From Bacillus xiamenensis (GTDB taxonomy: Bacteria; Bacillota; Bacilli; Bacillales; Bacillaceae), in the NCBI RefSeq assembly GCF_000300535.1, contig NZ_AMSH01000039.1, forward strand, positions 1 through 32,288: a stretch of 32,288 nt of DNA, written 5' to 3'. Below are positions 24,680-32,288 of this stretch, in pieces. Numbering within the stretch: the stretch's first letter is position 1; every line of letters starts with the position of its first letter. Below the pieces are notes generated by a model. That model did no database searches, was not told the DNA's origin, and saw only the letters and a program-made list of their open reading frames with translations. The translations under genes and the position numbers were made by a program.

Positions 24680-27600
24680 ATGAGTACAGTTTATTACCCC
24701 TTAACACATGCACAAAAGCGAGTATTCTATACAGAAAGATTTTATCCAGGTACAAGTATTTCTAATTTGGGTGGGTTTGCCAGATTAAGGTCGGTATCAG
24801 GTCTAAATCCTTCTTTGGTTGTTGATGTGCTTCAAGAGTACATTCGTCAAACTGACTCTCTTCGTTTAAGGCTGGTGTATCAAAACGAGCAGGAGGAGCC
24901 TGTTCAATATATCAAGCCATATGAAAAGCAGCCGATACGCCTGGTGAAAGGATGGAGTGAAGAGGAAGTAAGGACATGGGCGAACGAGCAAATCCGTGAG
25001 CCGATGGCGTTGATTGACAGTTCGTTGATTGAATTTACGGTCTTTCAAATCAGTGAGCAAGAATGCTGGCTGTTCTGTAAGGCACATCATATTGTGGCTG
25101 ACGGTATTTCAATTATTCTGATGGGAAACCGCATCATCGATTTATATCATGACATGCTGCAGGGGGTAGACATCTCTCCAGTTGAGGATATTTCTTTTGT
25201 TGATCATATTATGAGTGAGCAAACCTATGAATCTTCTAAACGTTTTCAGAAAGACCGAAGTTTTTGGAACGAGCAATTTGCCGATATCCCAGAATTCGCT
25301 TCTTTAACACCGCATAAGGGATACGAGATGAGCTTACATGCGGAGCGGTTCTCGGGGGATATTCCAGCTTCTTTGAAGGAAAAGCTTCGTGCTTTTTGTG
25401 AAGAACAGAAAGTCAGTATGCTTTCTATGTTTATGTCCACTGTTTATATTTATTTACACCGATTTAGCGGCATGGAGGATGTTGTCCTTGGAACCTTTAT
25501 GGGCAACCGAACGAATGCAAAAGAAAAAAAGATGATTGGTATGTTTGTTTCCACCATCCCGATGCGGGCATCTGTGAATGGGTCACAATCCTTTCTTGAT
25601 TTCGTGAAGCAGGTCATGGCGGATCAGATGAAGATATTGCGTCATCAAAAATATCCTTACAATCTGCTCATGAATGATTTGCGGGAAAGAGAAGGGTTTA
25701 CAGGACGTCTTTTTGATATTTCTTTAGAATATCAGGTCATGAAATGGCAGAAAAAAGAGAATCTGTCCTTCATTACTGAGCCTATTTTTAGTGGAAGCGG
25801 CATGAATGACATTTCGATTCATGTGAAAGACCGCTGGGATACAGATACATTGACCATTGATTTTGATTACCGTACCGATTTATTTAGTGAAGATGAGATG
25901 AGTCAGATGTTTGATCGATTCACGATCTTACTAGAAGCGGCGGTTTCTCAGCCTGAGCAGCTCATCGGGACATTGCCTCTATTGTCAGCAGATGAACAAA
26001 GCGAATTGCTTCAATTATCTGAGTCTGTGGGAGATTCATTTGAATTACCAGTAGCGAAGCCGGTTCACCACTTATTTGATGAGACAGCAAAAAAGCATGC
26101 AGATCAGGCAGCCGTGGTAGCGGAAAATGGAACGCTCACTTATGGAGAGCTGTATCAACAGGCTGACAAGCTGGCACGTTTTTTACAAATGAAAGGTGTT
26201 TCTCGTGATGTACCCGTTGCAGTTTTAATGAACCGGACGGCGGATGCGATGGTAGCTATTTTTGGCATATTAAAGGCTGGCGGAGCATATGTACCAATCG
26301 ATCCGGCATTACCTGAGGAACGTATTCACTTCATTGTGGAGGATTCGGGTGCTTCTATTGTTTTAACAGAGGAGTCGTTAGCTCAGCAGTACCCATCCTT
26401 CAAGGAGAAAATGATCGTCCAGCAGCATGTGTTATTAGATGATTGCTCGCTGCCAGACCTTTTCAATCAGACGGAATCAAAGGATTTGGCTTATATGATT
26501 TATACATCGGGTACAACGGGAAAGCCGAAGGGTGTCATGATTGAGCATCTTCAGCTGCATCATTTGGTTCATGCACTGCATCACGAAGTGTATCAGGGAG
26601 CAAGTCAGCTGCAAATGGCGCTTCTTGCACCATTCCATTTCGATGCATCTGTAAAACAAATCTTTGCTGCACTTTTATTTGGGCATACGCTTCATATCGT
26701 GCCAAGGGAAACGACAAGAAATGGTGTACAGCTGGCTGCGTATTACAGAGAACATCAAATTGAAGCGGCAGATGGAACGCCAGCGCATGTACAGCTTTTA
26801 CTTGCAGCCGATTTGGATGGGCTTGCACTCACTCACATGCTGATTGGGGGAGAAGCATTGCCTGCGAAAGCGGCGCTGTCTTTAGTTGAAGCTGTTCGCA
26901 TCAGCCAGCCGAATTTTGCTCTATGGAATGTGTATGGTCCGACAGAGACGTGTGTGGATGCGGCGGTTCATCGTATAGATCGAAGTGAGCTGCAGGAATC
27001 GTCTGAACAGCGCTATATTTCGATTGGCAAGCCGCTAGGTCATCACCGGATGTATATTTTAAATGAATATGAGCAATTGCAGGTGCGCGGGGCGGCCGGA
27101 GAGCTATGCATTGCGGGCATAGGTGTTGGGCGCGGCTATGTGAATCAGCCTGAATTGACGGGGAAGGTATTCAGAGCAGACCCGTTTGTTCCTCATGAAC
27201 GGATGTATCGCACAGGTGATTTAGTCAGATGGCTTCCAGATGGCACGATTGATTATCTTGGAAGAATGGATGACCAAGTGAAAATAAGGGGCTACCGTAT
27301 AGAAACGGGCGAAATTGAAGCTGTGATGGAGCAGGTAGACGGCGTCGTTAAGGCTGTCGTACTTGTGGTCGATGAAACGGATGGTGAGAAGGCTTTAAGT
27401 GCTTATTATCAATCCCGTCAAGAGGCCCTCTCAGTGGACACGCTGCGAGCCGCTATTCAACATCAGCTGCCAGCTTACATGATGCCGCTTTATTTCAAAC
27501 AGCTCGATGCATTTCCACTCACAGTCAGCGGTAAAGTCGATCGGCGTGCGCTAGCCGCATTAAAAGGAGACAAGGCTGTTAGTGCTGTTTATGTAGCGCC

Positions 27601-30600
27601 TAGAAACGATATAGAAACGAAGCTTGTTCGTTTGTGGGAAGAAATTCTTGATCAAGAGAACATTGGTGTGTATGACTCATTCTTTGATCGAGGCGGACAT
27701 TCGCTCAAAGCAATGACAGTTCTCACGCATGTTCAGCGAGCTTTTCAGGTGGAGGTGCCGTTGTCCGTTTTATTTGAACAGCAGACGATTGCCGCACTTG
27801 CTGTCTATATTGAACAAGCGGAAAGATCTTCTCAAGTGGTGATACCGAAAGCGCCGCTTGCCGCCGATTATCCATTGTCACCACCACAGCAGCGTGTCTA
27901 TATGGTGAGTCAATTGGAGCAGAGTACCGCATATCATATGCCTGCCGTTGTGAGGTTAAGAGGAACGCTGCAACGAGAGAAGCTGGATGCCGCCTTTGAA
28001 AAAATGATCGCACGTCATGATATGCTGCGGACTTCTTTTCATACAATCAAAGGAGTTCCTCGTCAGCGGGTCGCTTCATCAGTCCCATTTCAAATGGAAC
28101 AGCTGACAGGCAGCACGATGGAAGAGAACATGAAGCAATTTGTCAGACCTTTTGACCTCGAGCGCGCGCCGCTTTTGCGGATTGGGCTTCAGTCTTTACA
28201 TGATCAGGAGCACCTTCTCTTTTTTGATATGCATCACCTGATTTCAGATGGTCTTTCGATTGATTTGATATTGCGTGAGTTGTCAGATGCTTACGAGGGA
28301 GTGGTGAAAGCGCCATTGAAGCTTCAATATCAGGATTATGCCGTTTGGCAAGAGCATCAGGCAGATCAAGGTGACCAAAAGGACGAAGCATTCTGGCTGC
28401 AAGAATTTTCGGGAGAAATTCCTGCTTTACAGCTGCTCACCGATTATCAGCGCCCAGCTGTCCAGTCTTTCACAGGGGATCGTGTCATGAAAGAAATAGA
28501 TGGTACGTTAAAAGCCCGATTACAAGAGCTTGCAGTCAATCATCACACCACGCTGTATACGGTTCTGCTTTCTGCTTACTATACACTGCTTGCGAAATAC
28601 ACAGGCCAAAAGGAATTCGTCGTCGGGACACCGACAGCAGGACGTGTGCATGCAGATCTGAATGATATGATCGGCATGTTTGTCCAGACGCTGGCTTTGC
28701 GGTCAGAGGTTGATCCGAACAGCACAATGACGCAGTTGATTGAGCATGTAAAGGAAAAGACGATGCGGGCGTTTGAACATCAGCAATACCCATTCGAGCG
28801 GCTGCTTGAAAAGCTGAATGTGCAAAGAGATTTTAGCCGCCATCCATTGTTTGATACCGTCTTTGCCCTGACGCCGGATCATTCGAAAGCACAGCATATT
28901 GGAGAGATGAAAGTCGAAATCGAGGAAACCAATTTCCATATTGCGAAATTTGATTTAACACTGCAAGCGATGGAGTCAGGTCAAGGTGTATCCTTCGTTC
29001 TCGATTACAGTACTGCTTTATTTAAACGCAGTACAGCAGAGCAGATGCTCAAGCATTATGTGTATCTTCTGGAGCAGATAGTTGAAATGCCGGAGGAAGC
29101 TATTCGATCGTACCGCTTACTGTCTGAACAAGAGGCGGAGGATCAATTGAATATGTGGAACCCGTTGCCTACGCCTTATCCTGCGGAAGAAACCATTGTG
29201 ACGCAGTTTGAAGCACAGGTGCAGCAACAGGGGCATAAGCCTGCACTGCAATTTAAAGACGTGGTTCTTTCTTATCAAGAACTGAATCACAGAGTCAACC
29301 AGCTGGCTCATTATTTACGAGAACATGGTTTTGAAAAAGGGATGAAAGCGGCTTTATTCTTTGAACGGTCCAATGAGATGGTGATGTCAGTTCTAGCTGT
29401 ACTAAAGGCTGGCGGTGTTTATGTACCAATTGATCCGGACTTCCCTGATGAGCGTGTAAAGCACTTTTTGACAGACAGCGGTGCACAGTTTGTGCTCACG
29501 CATCAGGTGCTGCGTCATCGTTCTGTGCTGGCTGATTTTGAAGGGACCATCATAGAAACAGAAGATCAGGCTGTTGATCAGCAGTCAGACAGCAATACGG
29601 GTATAGGTGTGTCACCTGAGGATTTGGCGAATTTGACCTATACATCTGGTACTACAGGCAAGCCTAAAGGGAACATGGTGACACACCGGAACATTTTGAG
29701 GACGGTGAAGCAATCGAATTATCTCACCATTCATCACGAAGATACGGTGATGAGCATCTCAAACTATGTATTTGATGCCTTTATGTTTGATGTGTTTGGG
29801 GCTTTATTGAACGGAGCGAAACTCATTGTTCTGCCAAAGGACAATATCTTAAACATGAATGAGCTTTCTGGAGCGATTGAGAAGGAAGAAGTCAGCATTT
29901 TAATGATCACAACGGCTCTTTTCCACTTACTGATTGATATGAAAAAGGACAGCCTGAAGAACGTGAGAAAAGTACTGTTTGGCGGAGAGCGCGCGTCAGT
30001 ACCTCATGTTGCGTCAGCGCTTGAAACGGTAGGGGAAAACAAACTTGTTCATATGTATGGGCCGTCTGAAAGCACGATTTTTACAACGTATTATCCTGTC
30101 AATCAAATAGATGAACGGGCGTTATCTATTCCCATTGGAAAGCCAGTGAGTCAAACGGCTGTTTACATTGTAGATGAATGTGGACATGTGCAGCCGCCAG
30201 GTGTTGCAGGAGAGCTCTGTGTTGCTGGTGATGGACTGGTAAAAGGGTATTATCGCCGGCCAGAACTAACAAGCGAAAAGTTTGTAGCAAATCCTTTCCG
30301 ATCTGGCGAGGTCATGTATAAAACGGGTGATTTAGCACGCTGGCTGTCAAATGGAGATATTGAATTCATTGGACGAATGGATCAACAAGTGAAGATTCGA
30401 GGACAGCGGATTGAACTGGGAGAAATCGAGCACCAGCTGCTGCAACATCCACAGGTGAAGGAAGCTGTTGTAATTGCAGCGTCAAATGATACATTGTGTG
30501 CGTATTTCACAGCAGACGGAGCTGTTCCGCTAGCGGATTTACGTGAGCAAGCAGGACGTGAACTGCCTGTTTATATGGTGCCAGCCTTCTTCATGCAATT

Positions 30601-32288
30601 AGACGAGCTTCCGCTGACAGGCAACGGCAAGGTAGATAGACGGGCTTTACCGGTGCCTGATTTGAGTGAGCAGACAGCAAATGAATTCGTCCCTCCTCAA
30701 TCAGATACAGAGCGTATATTGGCACACATTTGGGAAGAAGTTCTTGAAGTGCCGAGAATCGGAAGACACGATCATTTCTTTGAATGCGGGGGTCATTCGC
30801 TGCGCGGCATGAAAATGCTGAACAGACTGTATGAAGAGATGAATGTGGAATGCACCCTGAAAACTTTATTTGAATCACCAACATTAGAAGCGTTTGCTCT
30901 TGCGGTTGATCAAACAGATCAAACCGAAATCAAGCGAGTGGAGAAAGCGGAAAAGGCGGCTTTTTATCCAGTGACATCTGCTCAGAAAAGACTGTTCGTT
31001 CTGCAAAAAATGACAGATGCTGAAAGCTATCATATGCCTGCCGCTTTAAAGCTTGAAGGCGTATTTGATGAAAAACGATTTGAACAAGCCGTTGAACAGC
31101 TTGTTCATCGTCATGAAGCGTTCCGTACGAGCTTTGATTTCGTTCAGGGTGCACCTGTTCAGCGGATTGAACCAAATGTCTCTGTAGACATTGAAAAAAT
31201 CGAAGGGAATGGCCGAGACATTCAGCAGCTAATGAATGACTTTATCCGTCCATTTGATTTAGAAAAAGCGCCTCTACTCAGAGTGGGGCTTGTGTCTGTC
31301 TCCGTCAATGTCCGTTATTTACTGATTGATATGCACCACATTATTTCAGATGGTGCGTCTGTCGGAATTTTAATTGAGGAACTTTCGAGCTTGTATCGAG
31401 GAGACGAACTAGAGGAATTACCTGTTCAATATAAGGATTATGCTGTTTGGTCAAAAAGTGAGGAATCCCTTGCGCAAAAAGAAATTGATGAGGCGTTCTG
31501 GCTGAAGCAATTACACGGAGAACTGCCTGTATTGGCACTGCCTGAAGACCTGCCAAGACCAAAAGTGCAGACATTCGAAGGAGATCGCGTCGCATTCTCG
31601 ATCGACGGCCCGCTTAAAGAGAAATTGGATGAGCTGGTCAGATCGCTCAACAGTACGACGTATACAGTGCTGCTTGCTTGCTACAGTACACTTTTAAGCA
31701 AGCTTTCGAGACAGGAAGATATCATCATCGGTTCTCCGGTTGTGGGCAGAACTCATCCTGATATTCAATCTGTGATCGGCATGTTTGTCAATACGCTGGC
31801 ACTCAGAACAAAGCCTGCGGGACAGCAGACATTTGCTGAATTTGCGTCAAAAGTTCATCAACTTGTATTAGAGGCAAACGAACATCAACTGTACCCGTTT
31901 GAAGAATTGGTGGATCAAGTACAAACGGTGCGCGACACAAGCCGCCATCCAATCTTTGATGTGGTGTTCTCGATGGAAAATGCAGATATCCGTGATTTGT
32001 CGATGGATGGAATTCACATTGTTCCACAACCATTCAAAGAGAACATCGCCAAATTTGACTTGACCCTAACTGGAAATGAATCTGCTGATCAGATTGAGCT
32101 TGTGTTTGATTTTAACTCTGCTATCTTTCAACAGCCGTCAATTGAGAAGTGGAAGGAATATTTCCTTTATTTGATTGAACAAATGGTGTCAGCACCAGAT
32201 CAATCATTAGATCAGATGCAATTATTGTCACCACAGCAGCAGCAAAAACTGCTGGGCGAATGGTCAGGGCCAGTCCTAGACGTCCCGT
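24680..32288 (+). CDS. srfAA: Surfactin/pumilacidin-type lipopeptide synthetase subunit A (partial, open at the right edge)
   Basis: A non-ribosomal peptide synthetase, 2536 residues visible of about 3590 expected. Order: lipo-initiation C domain (about 1-440, HHIVADG at 136-142); A1 (about 455-960, YTSGTTG at 608); PCP1 with phosphopantetheine Ser1008 in GGHSL; C2 (HHLISDG 1185-1191); A2 (YTSGTTG at 1654); PCP2 with Ser2040; C3 (HHIISDG 2219-2225), ending where A3 should begin. The A1 specificity residues read D-A-K-D-L-G-V-V-D-K, the SrfA glutamate code. A2 reads D-A-F-M-L-G-M-I-F-K, the SrfA leucine code with Val changed to Ile. No epimerase lies between modules 1 and 2, giving acyl-L-Glu-L-Leu. 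ATG 24680 has GGAGG 6 nt upstream; ATG 24674 abuts that site. Confidence 0.95.
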   Translation, partial: MSTVYYPLTHAQKRVFYTERFYPGTSISNLGGFARLRSVSGLNPSLVVDVLQEYIRQTDSLRLRLVYQNEQEEPVQYIKPYEKQPIRLVKGWSEEEVRTWANEQIREPMALIDSSLIEFTVFQISEQECWLFCKAHHIVADGISIILMGNRIIDLYHDMLQGVDISPVEDISFVDHIMSEQTYESSKRFQKDRSFWNEQFADIPEFASLTPHKGYEMSLHAERFSGDIPASLKEKLRAFCEEQKVSMLSMFMSTVYIYLHRFSGMEDVVLGTFMGNRTNAKEKKMIGMFVSTIPMRASVNGSQSFLDFVKQVMADQMKILRHQKYPYNLLMNDLREREGFTGRLFDISLEYQVMKWQKKENLSFITEPIFSGSGMNDISIHVKDRWDTDTLTIDFDYRTDLFSEDEMSQMFDRFTILLEAAVSQPEQLIGTLPLLSADEQSELLQLSESVGDSFELPVAKPVHHLFDETAKKHADQAAVVAENGTLTYGELYQQADKLARFLQMKGVSRDVPVAVLMNRTADAMVAIFGILKAGGAYVPIDPALPEERIHFIVEDSGASIVLTEESLAQQYPSFKEKMIVQQHVLLDDCSLPDLFNQTESKDLAYMIYTSGTTGKPKGVMIEHLQLHHLVHALHHEVYQGASQLQMALLAPFHFDASVKQIFAALLFGHTLHIVPRETTRNGVQLAAYYREHQIEAADGTPAHVQLLLAADLDGLALTHMLIGGEALPAKAALSLVEAVRISQPNFALWNVYGPTETCVDAAVHRIDRSELQESSEQRYISIGKPLGHHRMYILNEYEQLQVRGAAGELCIAGIGVGRGYVNQPELTGKVFRADPFVPHERMYRTGDLVRWLPDGTIDYLGRMDDQVKIRGYRIETGEIEAVMEQVDGVVKAVVLVVDETDGEKALSAYYQSRQEALSVDTLRAAIQHQLPAYMMPLYFKQLDAFPLTVSGKVDRRALAALKGDKAVSAVYVAPRNDIETKLVRLWEEILDQENIGVYDSFFDRGGHSLKAMTVLTHVQRAFQVEVPLSVLFEQQTIAALAVYIEQAERSSQVVIPKAPLAADYPLSPPQQRVYMVSQLEQSTAYHMPAVVRLRGTLQREKLDAAFEKMIARHDMLRTSFHTIKGVPRQRVASSVPFQMEQLTGSTMEENMKQFVRPFDLERAPLLRIGLQSLHDQEHLLFFDMHHLISDGLSIDLILRELSDAYEGVVKAPLKLQYQDYAVWQEHQADQGDQKDEAFWLQEFSGEIPALQLLTDYQRPAVQSFTGDRVMKEIDGTLKARLQELAVNHHTTLYTVLLSAYYTLLAKYTGQKEFVVGTPTAGRVHADLNDMIGMFVQTLALRSEVDPNSTMTQLIEHVKEKTMRAFEHQQYPFERLLEKLNVQRDFSRHPLFDTVFALTPDHSKAQHIGEMKVEIEETNFHIAKFDLTLQAMESGQGVSFVLDYSTALFKRSTAEQMLKHYVYLLEQIVEMPEEAIRSYRLLSEQEAEDQLNMWNPLPTPYPAEETIVTQFEAQVQQQGHKPALQFKDVVLSYQELNHRVNQLAHYLREHGFEKGMKAALFFERSNEMVMSVLAVLKAGGVYVPIDPDFPDERVKHFLTDSGAQFVLTHQVLRHRSVLADFEGTIIETEDQAVDQQSDSNTGIGVSPEDLANLTYTSGTTGKPKGNMVTHRNILRTVKQSNYLTIHHEDTVMSISNYVFDAFMFDVFGALLNGAKLIVLPKDNILNMNELSGAIEKEEVSILMITTALFHLLIDMKKDSLKNVRKVLFGGERASVPHVASALETVGENKLVHMYGPSESTIFTTYYPVNQIDERALSIPIGKPVSQTAVYIVDECGHVQPPGVAGELCVAGDGLVKGYYRRPELTSEKFVANPFRSGEVMYKTGDLARWLSNGDIEFIGRMDQQVKIRGQRIELGEIEHQLLQHPQVKEAVVIAASNDTLCAYFTADGAVPLADLREQAGRELPVYMVPAFFMQLDELPLTGNGKVDRRALPVPDLSEQTANEFVPPQSDTERILAHIWEEVLEVPRIGRHDHFFECGGHSLRGMKMLNRLYEEMNVECTLKTLFESPTLEAFALAVDQTDQTEIKRVEKAEKAAFYPVTSAQKRLFVLQKMTDAESYHMPAALKLEGVFDEKRFEQAVEQLVHRHEAFRTSFDFVQGAPVQRIEPNVSVDIEKIEGNGRDIQQLMNDFIRPFDLEKAPLLRVGLVSVSVNVRYLLIDMHHIISDGASVGILIEELSSLYRGDELEELPVQYKDYAVWSKSEESLAQKEIDEAFWLKQLHGELPVLALPEDLPRPKVQTFEGDRVAFSIDGPLKEKLDELVRSLNSTTYTVLLACYSTLLSKLSRQEDIIIGSPVVGRTHPDIQSVIGMFVNTLALRTKPAGQQTFAEFASKVHQLVLEANEHQLYPFEELVDQVQTVRDTSRHPIFDVVFSMENADIRDLSMDGIHIVPQPFKENIAKFDLTLTGNESADQIELVFDFNSAIFQQPSIEKWKEYFLYLIEQMVSAPDQSLDQMQLLSPQQQQKLLGEWSGPVLDVP

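Noticed and set aside
1..32288. CRISPR arrays, rRNA, tRNA genes, insertion sequences, prophage or integrase genes
   Set aside because: None were seen on either strand; the accessory blocks show no flanking mobile-element genes or target duplications that I could detect by eye.

Overview
The window looks like a chromosomal segment of a Bacillus of the pumilus group (B. pumilus, B. safensis, B. altitudinis or a close relative). The gene order follows the B. subtilis cah-ycgL-putBC-putR ... yckAB-yckD ... nin/nucA/tlpC ... srfAA region. The acetyl xylan esterase is, from memory, very close to the crystallised B. pumilus enzyme, and its triad falls at the same numbers (Ser181, Asp269, His298). 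The lipopeptide synthetase at the right edge is a surfactin-type SrfAA, which in this group makes pumilacidin. The species call rests on memory and reading, not on a search.

Left part (1-10.9 kb): a nitrilase-family amidohydrolase (minus) with its own promoter and structured leader; cah; a small membrane protein; the nucleotidyltransferase ycgL; the proline catabolic pair putB-putC; the regulator putR without the proline permease gene putP; an orphan arsB-type permease; the amino-acid importer pair yckA-yckB (minus, no ATPase); and the small secreted protein yckD. Most units end in clear intrinsic terminators, two of them shared by convergent genes.

Middle (10.9-15.9 kb): a three-gene accessory block lies between yckD and nin: a metallo-beta-lactamase-fold hydrolase divergent from an Lrp/AsnC regulator and an AAC(3)-type acetyltransferase. 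The competence DNA-entry nuclease nucA, a TlpC-like chemoreceptor and the nuclease inhibitor nin follow on the minus strand. nucA is preceded by a textbook ComK box. The chemoreceptor sits between nuclease and inhibitor.

Right part (16.1-24.1 kb): where B. subtilis has hxlR-hxlAB there is a tightly overlapping six-gene operon, hyuA-hyuB plus a complete spermidine/opine-type ABC importer. It has a good SigA promoter and a strong terminator. It looks like an uptake-plus-ATP-dependent ring-opening pathway for a hydantoin- or lactam-like compound.

Right edge (24.1-32.3 kb): srfAA is read through two complete modules (starter C, A-Glu, PCP, C, A-Leu, PCP) and a third C domain before the window ends. 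Its 608-bp upstream region is the most interesting part. It holds an array of TTYCGGT elements resembling ComA boxes, then a cyclic-di-GMP-I (GEMM) riboswitch with a GAAA tetraloop and the classical 11-nt receptor, then an intrinsic terminator, all before the synthetase start. This suggests that lipopeptide synthesis is controlled both by quorum sensing and by c-di-GMP through transcription termination in the leader.
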